A stretch of 64,000 nt of DNA, from NCBI RefSeq assembly GCF_029407905.1, contig NC_073630.1:40945001-41009000 (forward strand), read 5' to 3'. The stretch comes from Bubalus kerabau. Its lineage: Eukaryota > Chordata > Mammalia > Artiodactyla > Bovidae. The notes beneath the pieces are model-generated. The model did not search any database, was not told where the DNA came from, and saw nothing but the letters and a program-made list of their open reading frames with translations. Below are positions 11,688 through 24,800 of the stretch, in pieces. A program made the translations under genes and the position numbers. The first letter of the stretch is position 1, and the number at the start of each line of letters is the position of its first letter.

Positions 11688-14335
11688 GTTCAGTTCAGCT
11701 CATTAAGTCGCTCAGTCATGTCTGACTCTTTGTGACCCCACGGACTGCAGCACTCCAGGCTTCCCTGTCCATCACCAACTCCCGGAGCTTGCTCAAACTC
11801 ATGTCCAGTGAGTCGGTGATGCCATCCAACCATCTCATCCTCTGTTGCCCTCTTCTCCTCCTGCCCTCAATTTTTCCCAGCATCTGGGCCTTTTCCAATG
11901 AGTCAGCTCTTTGCATCAGGTGGCCAAAGTATTGGAGTTTCAGCTTCAGCACCAGTCCTTCCAATGAATATTCAGGACTGATTTCCTTTAGGATGGACTG
12001 GTTGGATCTCCTTGCTGTCCAAGGGACTCTCAAGAGTCTTCTCCAACAAAAGCATCAATTCTTTGGCACTCAGCTTTCTTTATAGTCCAACTCTCACATT
12101 CATACATGACTACTGGAAAAACCATAGCTTTGACTAGATGGACCTTTGTTGCCAAAATAATGTCTCTGCTTTTTAATATGCTGTCTAGGTTGGTCATAGC
12201 TTTTCTTCCAAGGAGCAAGCGTCTTTTAATTTCATGGCTGCAGTCACCGTCTGCAGTGATTTTGGAGCCCCCCAAAATAAAATCTCTCACTGTTTCCCCA
12301 TTTATTTTCCATTAAGTGATGGGACCAGATACCATGATCTTCGGTTTCTGAATGTTGAGTTTTAAGCCAACTTTTTCACTCTCTACTTTTCACTTTCATC
12401 AAGAGGCTCTTTAGTTCTTCACTTTCTGCCATAAGGGTGGTGTCATCTGCATATCTGAGGTTATTGGTATTTCTCCTGGCAATCTTGATTCCAACTTGTG
12501 CTTCTTCCAGCCCAGCATTTCTCATGATGTGCTCTGCATATAAGTTAAATAAGCAGGGTGACAATATACAGCCTTGATGTACTCCTCTCCCGATTTGGAA
12601 CCAGTCTGTTGTTCCATGTCCAGTTCTAACTGTTGCTTCTTGACCTGCATACAGATGTTTCAGGAGGCAGGTGAGGTGGTCTGGTCTTCCCATCTCTTGA
12701 AGAATTTTCCACAGTTTGTTGTGATTCACACAGTCAAAGGCTTTGGCAGAGTTAATAAAGCAGAAGTAGATGTTTTACTGGAACTCTCTTGCTTTTTTGA
12801 TGATCCAACGGATGTTGGCAATTTGATCTCTGGTTCCTCTAGCTTTTCTAAATCCAGCTTGAACATCTGGAAGTTCACGGTTCACATACTGTTGAAGCCT
12901 GGCTTGGAGAATTTTGAGCATTACTTTGCTAACGTGTGCAATGAGTGCAATTGCACAGTAGCTTGAGCATTCTTTGGCATTGCCTTTCTTTGAGATTGGA
13001 GTGAAAACTGACCTTTTCCAGTCCTGTGGCCACTACTGAGTTTTCCAATTTGCTGGCATATTGAGTGCAGCACTTTCACAGCATCATCTTTCAGGATTTG
13101 AAATAGCTCAACTGGAATTCCATCACCTCCACTAGCTTTGTTCATAGTGATGCTTCCTAAGGCCCACTTGACTTTGCATTCCAGGATGTCTTGTCATTCC
13201 AGACATTCCTGGAATGTCTGGCTCTAGGTGAGTGATCACGCCATCATGATTATCTGGATCATGAAAATCTGTTTTGTATAGTTCTGTGTATTCTTGCCAC
13301 CCCTTCTTAATATCTTCTACTTCTGTTAGGTCCATACCATTTCTGTCCTGTATTGAGCCCATCTTTGCATGAAATATTCCCTTGGTATCTCTAATTTTCT
13401 TGAAAAGATCTCTAGTCTTTCCCATCTCTAGTTTTCCTCTATTTCTTTGCATTGATCACTGAGGAAGTCTTTCTTATCTCTCCTAACTATTCTTTGGAAC
13501 TCTGCATTCAAATGGGTATATCTTTCCTTTTTTCCTTTTCCTTTCACTTCTTCTTTTCTCAGCTCTTTGTAAGGCCTCCTCAGACTACCATCTTGTCTTT
13601 CTGCATTTCTTTTTCTTGGGGGTGGTCTTGTTCCCTGCCTCCTGTATAATGTCTTAACCTCTCTCCATAGTTCTTCAGGTACTTTGTCTATCAGATCTAA
13701 TCCCTTGAATCTATTTGTCACTTCCACTGTATAATTGTAAGGGATTTGATTTAAGTCATACCTGAATAGTTTAGTGGTTTTCCCTACTTTCTTCAATTTC
13801 AGTCTGAATTTGGCAATAAGGAGTTAATCTGAGCCACAGTCAGTTCCTTGTCCTGGCTTTGTTGACTGTATAGAGCTTCTCCATCTTTGGCTGCAAAGAA
13901 TATAATCAATCTGATTTCGGTGTTGACCATCTGGTGATGTCCATGTGTAGTGTCTTCTCATGTGTTGTTGGAAGGTGTTGCTATGACCAGTGCATTCTCT
14001 TGGCAAAACTCTATTAGCCTTTGCCTTGCTTCATTCTGTACTCCAAGGCCAAATTTGCCTGTTACTCCAGGTATTTCTTGATTTCCTACTTTTGCATTCC
14101 AGTCCCCTATTATGAAAAGGACATCTTCTTTGGGTGTTAGTTCTAGAAGGTCTTGTAGGTCTTCATAGAACTGTTCAACTTCAGCTTATTCAGCATTACT
14201 GGTCAGGGCATAGACTTGGATTACTGTGATATTGAATGGTTTGCCTTGGAAATGAACAGAGATCATTCTGTCATTTTTGAGATTGCATCCAAGTACTGCA
14301 TTTCAGACTCTTGGGTGGATTAGCCTCACAAAACT
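11688..14335 (-). mobile_element. BovB LINE, long 5'-truncated copy
   Basis: A second BovB in reverse orientation, about 2.65 kb without internal insertion. Frames in order on the minus strand: endonuclease C-terminus with TWTSPDGQHRNQIDYILCSQ (14006-13824), linker (13796-13132), RT palm with HQGCILSPCLFNLYAEHI and YADD (12729-12376), and the C-terminal domain (12290-11716). At least five frame breaks separate these blocks, so it is a pseudogene. Its 3' end gives the (GTTCA)n-type terminus at 11690. Confidence 0.88.
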
Positions 14336-14769
14336 GAGCACAGATGGTCTTTAGCTTTAATGAGATCCAGACATTAGTAAGAAAGAAAAGAGATATTTCC
14401 AGTTAAGATAAATTCCAATTATTATCTTAGGAAACAGGAAATTCAGAATTTTATAGGAGAAATGTGTACAAACAAAAGCAGGATTTAGTTTCTGGAGGGA
14501 CTATTCGAACAAAAGAGCTCTTGTTTTTGATTAGGGAGTTCAAAAACAATGGGATATGGGCATTATAAAAGACAGGCACCTGCTTGTGTGTTAAAAAAAA
14601 AAAAAAACAAAAAACCTCCTATAGGGAGATGTCTCTGAATTTAATCATGAATACGAAGGAAAAAAAAAGATGCTCTCAAGGACTTTGCTAAATTTTGTGT
14701 TAAAAACTAAGAAAAAAAAAAAGAGAAAGAAAGAAAGAGGTTGCCATCTAGTGACTGTTTTCTGCTTTT
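14336..14769. other. A-rich intergenic stretch
   Basis: Contains three oligo-A runs (about 14591-14605, 14660-14668, 14713-14722). No gene seen. A CTCF-like core motif lies at 14743-14754 on the minus strand (see separate entry). Confidence 0.45.
14743..14754 (-). promoter_or_regulatory. CTCF-like core motif
   Basis: The minus strand reads TCACTAGATGGC, matching 11 of 12 positions of the CTCF core CCASYAGRKGGC as I remember it. Motif-only evidence; no information on occupancy. Confidence 0.3.
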
Positions 14770-14982
14770 CAATTTTGAAGTGAAGTGAAATGAAAGTCGC
14801 TCAGTCTTGTCCTACTCTGCAACCCCATGGACTATACAGTCCATGGAATATTCCAGGCCAGAATACTGGAATGGGTAGCCTTTCCCTTCTCCAGGGGATC
14901 TTCCAAACCCGAGGATGGAGCCCAGGTCTCCTGCATTGCAGGCGGATTCTTTACCAGGTGAGCCACAAGGAAAGCCCGCTGA
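14770..14982 (-). mobile_element. Bov-tA SINE
   Basis: Complete reverse-orientation Bov-tA: tail 'gaagtgaaatgaaagtcgct', body 'ggccagaatactggaatggg' and tRNA-derived head ending 'accaggtgagccacaagg'. Confidence 0.85.
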
Positions 14983-15002
14983 ATTTTGGAAACTCTTGAA
15001 CA

Positions 15003-15110
15003 TGGTCCCCTTGGCAGTGATTTTTTGAACCTGGCTGTGCATTAGCGTCACCTGGAAATTTTCCTAGACTTTGGATTCCTGGGACCCACCTGAATCTGAA
15101 AGTAGAATCT
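15003..15110 (+). repeat. MER5-like DNA transposon fragment
   Basis: Partial match to the MER5A (hAT-Charlie) text: 'cattagcgtcacctggaaat' and 'ggattcctgggacccacct'. Short and diverged; the distal half is missing. Confidence 0.45.
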
Positions 15111-15414
15111 TTGAGATGAGGCTGCTCTATTCTAAAGTTCTTCAGACGATGCTGCTGGAGCTAGTCTACCACTGTTGTTTGGAATCAACCGTCCTGAGGG
15201 CACATTGTGTGTGGAATGAAGTGTCAAAGAGCCAAATTTATTTAAAGTGCAGAAGGTTTTTGCTCTTACAACTTGGTTTTAGGAACATGCAGGTTGGTGC
15301 TGCCTCTGTGTACCTCTGAAACTTAAAATAGGCTTAGCATGACTAGAGTTTATTACACTACTAAATCCAAAGATACAGAACCAAAGAAGTTTATTAACTA
15401 AAAACTACTTAAAT

Positions 15415-16125
15415 GTGGAAAATTCTTCAAGAGATGGGAAGACCACCTCACCTGCCTCCTGAGACATCTGTATGCAGGTCAAGAAACAACAGTTAGAACC
15501 GGACCTGGAACAATAGACTGGTTCCAAATTGGGAAAGGAGTACGTCAAGGCTGTATACTGTCACCCTGCTTATTTAACTTATATGCAGAGTACATCATGA
15601 GAAATACTGGGCTGGATGAAGCACAAACTAGAATCGAGATTGCCAGGAGAAATATCAATAACCTCAGATATGCAGATGACACCACCCTTATGGCAGAAAG
15701 TGAAGAAGAACTAAAGAGCCTCTTGATGAAGGTGAAAAATGAGAGTGAGAAAGCTGACTTAAAACTCAGCATTCAAAAAGCTAAGATTATGGCATCTGGT
15801 CCCATCACTTCATGGCAAATAGATGGGGAAACAATGAAAACAGTGAGAGACTTTATTTTGGGGGGCTCCAAAATCACTGCAGATGGTGACTGCAGCCATG
15901 AAATTAAAAGACACTTGCTCCTTGGAAAAAAAGTTATGACCAATCTAGACAGCATATTAAAAAGCAGAAACATTACTTTGGCAACAAAGGTCCATCTAGT
16001 TAAAGCTATGGACATGAGTTTGAGTAAGCGCCAGCAGTTGTTGATAGACAGGGAGGCCTGGCTTGCTGCAGTTCATGGGGTTGCAAAGAGTCAGACACAA
16101 CTGAGCGACTGAACTGAACTGAATT
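15415..16125 (+). mobile_element. BovB LINE fragment with a large internal deletion
   Basis: A single open frame of 171 codons (15597-16112) runs through the YADD catalytic motif, the LNIQK-like block and TNLDSILKSRN, then jumps from KVHLVKAM straight to DMSLSKRQQLL..DREAW. Compared with the other copies here, the CESWTVKKAE to MRWLDGITDS segment, about 290 bp, is missing, yet the frame is kept. The element ends in the usual GACTGAACTGAACTGAA. Confidence 0.85.
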
Positions 16126-16129
16126 TAAA

Positions 16130-16905
16130 TGGCCATCAATAGACTTTGGTTAAAAATCACAGTAAATCCAAGCATTGAAATTCTATACAATCACTTTAAA
16201 AGAATGAGGTATTTTTCTATGTGCTGACACTCCAAATATATCATGTGCAGAAGGCAAGCTTACTTTTAGCAAAGAACGGATTCTGATGCAGGTAGTCTGG
16301 AGTTCATCTCAGAGACACTGCATTAGTGAATCATAGAGTAATAGTTGTGCTTCAAGGCTATGAATTGGGTTCAGTGATTTTCATTTTTAAGAGGTTGCTC
16401 GGATAATTTTGCTACAAACCCAAAGTTTGAAATCACTAGCATGAGTATCTCCCCAGGAACCCTCAAATCAGTCTCCTAGTTCTCTCCTAGGTCTGTAGAC
16501 AGTCCAGATCTTCCTTTGTGTTCACCTGGCCCTGTGTGAATGCTTTCAGTCTATAACACAGAGATAGTTGCCTTCTGGATTGTTTCTATGAACAAATGAA
16601 AATATGACTTAAAGTAAATTGACAAGACAGCCTTCAAACAGGACCTTTAGACAGGCTCTTGCAAAACCTTTTCCCAGTATGTGGTGGGGCTTCCCCGATT
16701 TACCCCAGTGTGTACAGTAATCTGATGACTGTTGAGCTGTAGTGAGCCTCAGGTCATGTAGAGTTTGGTTGTCCTAGCAGCGCATGTCTCTGTAAGACAG
16801 AACAGAAAGTGCAACAAGGAAACAAAGATGGAGCCGAGGGAGCAAGAGGTGAAAGCACCGAGAAGCAAAGCATCACAAAAGGCTGATTTGAGTGTGTGCT
16901 GCTTT
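16130..16905. other. Intergenic sequence, little recognised
   Basis: No gene. About 16365-16440 resembles part of an old MER5-type element, but the match is too weak to call. Confidence 0.35.
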
Positions 16906-16907
16906 AA

Positions 16908-17105
16908 AGGTGGTCTTCCCTGGTGGCTCAGACAGTAAAGAATCTCAGATGGTAAAGGTTCTAACCCTGAGTTGGGAAGATCCCCTGGAGAAGGGAATGG
17001 CTACCTGCTCCAGTATTCTTGCCTGGAGAGTTTCATGGACAGTAGAGACTGATGGGCTACAGTCCATGGGGTCACAAAGAGTTGGACATGACTGAGTGAC
17101 TAACA
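16908..17105 (+). mobile_element. Bov-tA SINE
   Basis: Forward copy from 'ggtcttccctggtggctcag' to the tail 'gttggacatgactgagtgac'. The tRNA-like B-box region is diverged. Confidence 0.85.
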
Positions 17106-17165
17106 CTTGCTGCTTTATGTTTCCCAAAGGCTTGGGTTCTGGGAGATTGTCCCTTGTTTAATTTT

Positions 17166-17668
17166 CAGTTCAGTTCAGTTCAGTTGCTCAGTCGTGTCCG
17201 ACTCTTTGCAACCCCATGAATCGCAGCACGCCAGGCCTCCCTGTCCATCACCAACTCCCGGAGTTCACTCAGACTCACATCCATCGAGTCAGTGATGCCA
17301 TCCAGCCATCTCATCCTCTGTCGTCCCCTTCTCCTCCTGCCCCCAATCCCTCCCAGCATCAGAGTCTTTTCCAATGAGTCAACTCATCGCATGAGGTGGC
17401 CAAAGTACTGGAGTTTCAGCTTTAGCATCATTCCTTCCAAAGAAATCCCAGGACTGATCTCCTTCAGAATGGACTGGTTGGATCTCCTTGCAGTCCAAGG
17501 GACTCTCAAGAATCTTCTCCAACACCACTGTTCAAAAGCATCAATTCTTCGGCATTCAGCTTTCTTCACAGTCCAACTCTCACATCCATACATGACCACT
17601 GGAAAAACCATAGCCTTGACTAGACGGACCTTTGTTGGCAAAGTAATGTCTCTGCTTTTCAATTAGTA
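17166..17668 (-). mobile_element. BovB LINE 3' end
   Basis: 5'-truncated BovB. The minus-strand frames (17662-17384 and 17374-17180) give the C-terminal domain from LPTKVRLVKAMVFPVVMYGC to MRWLDGITDSMDVSLSEL. The 3' end carries four GTTCA units at 17166-17185. It is nearly identical in text to the copies at 46290 and 61683, so a young subfamily. Confidence 0.9.
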
Positions 17669-17954
17669 GTATCTGTAAGCAGTAATCCATGAGTCCGCAG
17701 TGTTCTCCTACGAAGCTGCCTTTCTAACCTGTCCAGTGTCAGGTTGGTGAAATGAAACAGCCTCTTACAGGGAAGGTCCCTCAGTTGGGCTCACATGTTT
17801 TATAACAAGAGGTGGGAGATTGGAGGGATTGATGAAGATGAAGAATATGGTGTGAAAGCCTCCTTGGACCCCCAAGCCTCCCAGCAGCCAATGAAAATGA
17901 GCCTTTGCTCTGACTCTCCAACACATGGTCTTACAGAGATTATTATATAGTTTT

Positions 17955-18130
17955 TGAAAATATTTATTTGACTGTACTGGATTTTAGTTGCAGTATGTGG
18001 GATCTTTAGTTGTAGCATGCAAACTCTGAGTTCAAAATGTGGGATCCAGTTCCCTGGCTGGGGATTGAACCCATGCCTTCTGTCTTGGGAGCACAGAATC
18101 TTAGCCAACTAGACCACCATGGACGTCCCA
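17955..18130 (-). mobile_element. CHR-type tRNA SINE
   Basis: Reverse copy with 'tttatttgactgtactggat', 'ctggctggggattgaaccca' (the tRNA B-box region) and the end 'agaccaccatggacgtccca'. Confidence 0.8.
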
Positions 18131-18432
18131 TTATATATAGTTTTGAGTAAGTGAGGAGCCTCCATTATTTTAGTTCACTCTTGGTTGTTCACCTATCATT
18201 TACTCAAAGCATGTGAGAGTAAGCTGTGAATCAGTTTTTGCATGTATTTCTTTTTCAAAATAGTATTTATGGTCTTTCTGATTATAAAAGAAAATAATTC
18301 CATACATAAATTTATAAAGAATATAGAAAAATGTAAAGAAAAAAAATCACTTAGAGATGCATCACATTTTCCCTTCCAGTCCTTAGTTTCTAAATATATA
18401 TTCATATATATTTAAAGAAAACTAGTATTACA

Positions 18433-18568
18433 TTCTGGTGAAGGTCATGGCAGCCTACTCCAGTATTCTTGCCTAGAGAATCCCATGGACAGAGGAGCCT
18501 GGTGAACTAAAGTCCATGGGGTCAGATAGAGTTGGACACAACTGAAGCAGCTTAGCATGCATGCACAG
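18433..18568 (+). mobile_element. Bov-A SINE fragment
   Basis: Body and tail only: 'gcctactccagtattcttgc' to 'gttggacacaactgaagcag'. A second, short reverse piece may lie at 18646-18712. Confidence 0.75.
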
Positions 18569-18569
18569 T

Positions 18570-19005
18570 ATTACATTTTATGTTCTGTTTGGTACCCTCT
18601 TCTATTAAACCAATATGTCGTTTCACCACGCTACTAAATATTTTGCGGTGGTGTGGTTTAGTCACTAAGTCATATTCAACTCTGGTGACCCCATGGCTCC
18701 TCTGTCTTCATTATATATCTCTATCACAATTTGTTCAGTCTACTATTGAATGATATTAAGTGTTTTCTCAGTTCTTCTCCATTATAAACTCTTGGTTATT
18801 TTTAAAAAATTGTATCTTGACTGCCACTGACATTTTGCCATTACTCATAATATTAGCTGTTTTGAAATATCTATTCTTTATCATAGTTAGGAGTATATTC
18901 CTTCCTGATATTCCATGTTTACTAATAATTTGAAAATCAGAAAATGGATGTTGAGTGTTCAAAGATGACAATCTGTAGTCTTCCAGTGTCTCAGTCCAAA
19001 TTTAA
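18570..19005. other. Intergenic sequence, mostly unassigned
   Basis: Apart from the short Bov-A-like piece near 18646-18712, the sequence resembles old antisense L1 text but not clearly enough to claim. Confidence 0.35.
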
Positions 19006-19009
19006 AGTC

Positions 19010-19757
19010 ATTTGTTCTCCTTTTCTTTCTTTTAAGACCTCCTATCCAAATCATCAGTAAATCTCATCAGCTCAGGCAGCATCATACACACACAGGATCC
19101 AACCACTTCTCGCCATACCCCTCATCTAGATTATTACAACAGCCTGCAGACCTTACCCTGCTTCCACCTTTACTGAGCTACGTTCTGTTCTTTGCCACAG
19201 TAGCCAGAGTCATCCTTTTAAGGTGTCAGGTCATGCATTTTTTGTTCACAATGATCAGTTGGATTTCCATCTCACTCCTTCGTTTACAGGCTTGGTCTTA
19301 TATTCCCCCAGTGCTTGGGCTTAATCTCCTACCGTGCCCCCTTGCACATCCTCTCAAACCCCATTGGCTTTCCTGCTCTTCTCAGTACACCAGGCAGAGT
19401 GCTTCCTCGGGGCCTTTACACTTGCTATAAATTCTGCCCGGAACTCTTCTCTCCTTTAGGTCCACGTGGCTAGCTCCCTTACCTTCTTCAGGACTCTGCC
19501 CAAATGTTATCTCCATTCAGCCTTTTCTGACCATCCTATTTAAAATAGCAATTTCTGTCACTTTTCCCTACTTAATTTTTTCCACAGCATTCAGCACCAA
19601 CTAACATATTCTATTATTCTTTTTTTATTTACTGTCTTACTCCCATTAAATATAAGCTCGAGAAAGGCATCTCCAGCATTTTTAGCAGTATCTGGCACAT
19701 AGTAAACAGTGAACTGAAGGGACTCAGCTCAACTCAAATATTTGTTGAATGAATTAA
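19010..19757 (+). repeat. L2 LINE 3' portion
   Basis: Ordered matches to the mammalian L2 3' end: 'gcttcctcggggcctttaca', 'tctgcccaaatgttatctcc', 'tctgaccatcctatttaaaa', 'atctggcacatagtaaacag' and the terminal 'tatttgttgaatgaattaaa'. Ancient and non-coding. Confidence 0.8.
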
Positions 19758-19774
19758 AAAATTTTTTTAATAAG

Positions 19775-20430
19775 AGAGGAACTTCTGATGTGCTGTGTTA
19801 CAGGACCTGTGATGTATTATAAGACTGGATTTGCTAATATTCTGGGATAAATTCTTTTGATCATATTGAATGACTCTTTGAAAGTACTTTTACAATTAAA
19901 TTTGCTTTGGTTTTTTTTAATTTTTGTTCATAAATGATGTTTGTCTTATGGTTTTCTTATTTTTCTCTGTATTTTTTAAGGGTTTGATATTAAGGCCATC
20001 TTAGCTTCATAAAATGAAAGGAACAGCTTTCCATCTTTCCCACTGTTTCCAAAACAGTGCATGTATCATACCAATTATCTATTTGTCAAAAGTTTGAAAG
20101 GACATATCAATAAAGCCATATGGCCCTGAGGATTTTTTGAGAGGTAATTGGAAAATAATATTTTCCAGCTTCTTTTATGGTTAGTGATAAATTCAAGTTT
20201 TAAGATTTTTCAGGAGTTGTATGTTTTCAGAGAAGACTATTTCATAAAAGTATTCTAATTTTATAATCCTAAAATAGTTTATCTTATATTTTGAATGTCT
20301 GTTTATGTGGTTATAATTATTTTCATTACCAGTTTACCATAGATTTCTTATTCTTTCTTTGTCTCTGTGAGATCTTTTGGAGGCTTCTCTTATTATTTTA
20401 AATTAAAAAATTGTCAAATTAAACTTATTT
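19775..20430 (-). repeat. Old L1 ORF2 remnant, antisense
   Basis: The + strand is the reverse complement of L1 reverse-transcriptase coding sequence, with recognisable but stop-ridden text such as 'cttagcttcataaaatgaaa' and 'gccatatggccctgaggatt'. Confidence 0.6.
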
Positions 20431-21443
20431 CAGATCTATTACTAATTTATTAACATAACAATGGTAACAATATTTTTAAAAATAAAATACATTTTTTCTT
20501 TTCTCTTTTTTATAATTTTAATTTTTTTAAACCTATTATATTTTTTCTACATTTATTCCTTTGTTTGCCTTTCCTACTGTTCTTTCCCCCTTGCAATTAA
20601 TCTTTAATTTATATAAATCCTCTTCATCTACCTCTATTTAACTTTGCATATCTATTCTTCCTTTCTTTTCTTTCTTTCCTTTCCTCTCAACATTTTGTTA
20701 GTTTTATTTTCATTGCTTTATTCCTCAGTTGGCACCCTGCTTTAGTTTTGTTTTTGAGTTTGTGCTTTAGTTTTGTTCTTAACTGGTAAATATAATTTTT
20801 GATTTCCTTTGTTCACTGGGTCAGTCTACTGTACTTTATTTTTATTGGATTGCTTTTACTTTGCTCATGGGTGTATATGTATATGTGTATATTCCATTAT
20901 TTTCATTATTATTTGCATTATTTTGTATCTGCCATTTGTCTGGGGTTCATCTTTGGCTTCTCACTTTTGGATATTTGTTTTAGTCTCACTTAATGCCATA
21001 ATAAACCACTTGTGGAATCTTTGTTCCATATCAGAGATCAAGCCCAAGTCTTTGGAGTGGGGGCACTGACTCCAAGACCCTAGATTACCAGAGAATTAAC
21101 CCTAGGGAGTATCAAATAGTGACAACTCACACAAAGGAAACCACCTGAATACAAGACTTGGCATCTCCCAACCACCAGTAGTACCTTGTGCAGAACGCCT
21201 CACCTAAACAACAGACAAAACAAAAATACAAACCCAATCATCAGCAGACAGGATTACCACCTCACTCAGCCTTGCCCATCAGAGGAAAAACAAACAAACA
21301 AAGAAAAAGTCAGCACAAATCTCACCCTATACAAAGCTTACACAAACCACTGGACCAACCTTAGGAGGGCAGAAACCAAAAGGCAGAAAGATTCAACCTT
21401 GAAGCCTGGGAAAAGGAGACCTCAAACACAATAAGTTAAAAAT

Positions 21444-21873
21444 ATATATATTATACAGAGTGAAGTAAGCCAGAAAGAAAAACACCAATACAGTATACTA
21501 ACACATATATATGGAATTTAGAAAGATGGTAACAATAACCCTGTGTACGAGACAGCAAAAGAGACACTGATGTATAGAACAGTCTTATGGACTATGTGGG
21601 AGAGGGAGAGGGTGGGAAGATTTGGGAGAATGGCATTGAAACATGTAAAATATCATGTATGAAACGAGTTGCCAGTCCAGGTTCGATGCACGATACTGGA
21701 TGCTTGGGGCTAGTGCACTGGGACGACCCAGAGGGATGGTATGGGGAGGGAGGAGGGAGGAGGGTTCAGGATGGGGAACACATGTATACCTGTGGCGGAT
21801 TCATTGTGATATTTGGCAAAACTAATACAATTATGTAAAGTTTAAAAATAAAATAAAATTTAAAAAAAATACT
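21444..21873 (+). mobile_element. Younger L1 3' end nested in the older L1
   Basis: Interrupts the 5' region of the long L1. It consists of 'gtgaagtaagccagaaagaa', 'gagttgccagtccaggttcg', a GGGAGGAGGGAGGAGGG block and the tail AATAAAATAAAATTT. It is of the same type as 609-1036, but distinct from the 3' UTR of its host element (26690-26960), so the two belong to different L1 subfamilies. Confidence 0.7.
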
Positions 21874-24800
21874 GAAAAGGCAGAGAAATACTACACAAAT
21901 GAAGGAATAAACTGGAAACACAGAAGTCCAAATAAATGAAGAGGAAATAGGCAAACTACCTGAAAAAGAATTCCAAATAATGATAGTAAAGATGATCAAA
22001 AACCTTGAAAACAAAATGGAGAAAATTCAAGAATAAATTAACAAAGGCCTAGAAGAATTAAAGAATAAACATACAGGGACAAACAACACAATTTTTGAAA
22101 TTAAAAATACTCTAGAAGGAATCAAGAGCAGAATATCTGAAGCAAAAGAACAAATCAGTGAGCTGGAATATAAAATGGTGGAAATAACTTCTGAAGAGCA
22201 GAATAAAGTAAAAAGAATGAAAAGAACTGAGGATCATCTTAGAGACTTCTGGGACAATATCAAACACACCAACATTTGAATTATAGGGGTCCCAGAAGAA
22301 GAAGAGAAAAATAAAGGGTATGAGAAAAATTTTGAAGAGATTATAGTTGAAAATTTCCCCAACATGGAAATGGAAATAGTTGATCAAGTCCAAGAGGCAC
22401 AAAAAGTCCCATACAGGATAAACCCAAGGAGGAACATGCCAAGACACATACTAATCAAACTAACAAAGACTAAACACAAAGGAAGAAAAGCAGCAAGGGA
22501 GAAGCAACAAGTAACATACAAGGGAAACACCATACGCTTAACAGCTGATCTTTCAGCAGAAACTTGCAGGCCAAAAGGAAATATGGCAGGATATATTTAA
22601 AGTACTGAAAGGTAAACTCTACAACCAAGATTACTGTACCCAGCAAGGATCTCCTTCAAAATTGATGGAGAAATAAAAAGCTTTTCAGACAAGCAAAAGT
22701 TAAGAGAATTCAGTACCACCAAACCAGCTTTACAACAAATGTTAAAGGGACTTATATAGTCAAGAAATACAAAAGAAGAAAAAAGAGCTACAAAATCAAC
22801 CCCATTTAAGAAAATGGCAATAGGAACATATATATCAATAATTATTTTAAATGTAAATGGATTAAATGCTCCAACCAAAAGACACAGACTGGCTGAATGG
22901 ATACAGAAGCAAGACCCATTAATGCTGTCTACAAAAAACCCACTTTAGACCTCAAGACACATATAGACTGAAAGTGAGAGGATGGAAAACTATATTCCAT
23001 GCAAATGAGAAGCAAAAGAAAGCTGGAGTAGCAATCTTCATATCAGACAAAATAGACCTTAAAATAAAGATTTCAAGAGATAAGGAAGTACACTACATAA
23101 AGATCAAGGGATCAATCCAAGAGGAAGACATAACAATTGTAAATACCTATGTACACAACAGAGGAGCACCTCAATACATAAGACAAACACTAACAGACAT
23201 AAAAGGAGAAATTGACAGTAGCATAATAATAGTGGGAGGCTTTAACACCCCACTCACACCAATGGACAGATCATCAAAACAGAAAATTAATAAGGAAACA
23301 CAAGTCTTAAATGATACATTAGATGAGATGGATCTCACTGATATCTTCAGGACATTCCATCCAAATGCAGAAGGATACACCTCCTTCTGAAGCACATGTG
23401 GAACATACTCCAGGATAGACCATATCTTGGGTCACACATCAAATGTCAGTAAATTTAAGAAAATTGAAATTATATCAAGCATCTTCTCTGACCACAGTGC
23501 CATGAGACTAGATATCAGTTACAAGAAAAAAACTGTAATAAACACAAACACATGGAGATTTAACAATATGTTTCTAAATAACCCACAGGTTACTGAAGAA
23601 ATCAAAAGGGAAATCAAAAAATTTCTAGAAACAAATGACAATGAAAACACAACAACTCAAAACCTGTGGGATGAAGCAAAAGCAGTTCTAAGAGGGAAGT
23701 TTATATAGCAATACAATCCTACCTCAAGAAACAAGAAAAACATCGAATAGATAACCTAACGACACAAAACAACTGGAAAAAGAAGAACAAAAAATCCCCA
23801 AAATTAGTAGAAGGAAGGAAATCATAAAGATCCGAGCAGAAATAAATGAAAAAGAAATGAATGAAACAATAGTAAAGATTAATAAAACTTAAAGCTGGTT
23901 CTTTGAGAAGATAAACAAAATTGACAAGCCTTTAGCCAGACTCATCAAGAAAAAGAGAGAGTAGAATCAAATCAACAAAATTAGAAATGAAAAAGGAGAG
24001 GTTACAACAGACAATACAGAAATACTAAGGATTTAAAGAGACTATTATGAACAACTATATGGCAATAAAATAGATAACCTGGAAGAAATGGACAGATTCT
24101 TAGAAAAGTTTAATCTCCCAAGACTGAACCAGGAAGAAATACAAATTATGAACAACCCAATCACAAGCACTGAAACTGAAGCTGTGATCAAAAATCTCCC
24201 AGAAAAACAAAGCCCAGGACCAGATGACTTCACAGGAGAATTCTGTCAAACATTTAGAGAAGAGTTAATGTCTATCTTTCTAAAACTCTTTCAAAAAATT
24301 GCAGAGGAAGGAACACTTCCAAACTCATTCTACAAGGCCACCATCACCCTGCTACCAAAACCAGACAAAAACAACACAAAAAAAGAAAACTACAAGCCAA
24401 TATCACTGATGAGCATAGATGCAAAAATACTTAACAAAAATTTGGCAAACAGAATTTTGCAACACATCAAAAAGTTCATACACCATGATCAAGTTAGGTT
24501 TATTCCAGGGATGCAAGGATTCTTCAATATATGCAAATCAATCAATATGATACACCATATTAACAAACTGAAAGATAAAACCATATGATCATCTCAATAG
24601 ATGCAGAAAAAGTCTTTGACAAAATTCAGCACTGATTTATGATTAAAACTCTTCAAAAAATGGGCATAGAAGGGATCTACTTCAACATAGTAAAGGCCAT
24701 ATATGATAAGCCTATGGCAAACGTTATTCTCAGTGGTGAAAAACTGAAAGCATTCCCCCTAAGATCAGGAACAAGACAAAGGTGTCTACTTTCACCACTA

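Noticed and set aside
17166..17190. GTTCA tandem units as a possible CRISPR-like or satellite array
   Set aside because: They are the short 3'-terminal repeats of BovB and recur at every copy; there are no spacers and this is a mammalian genome.
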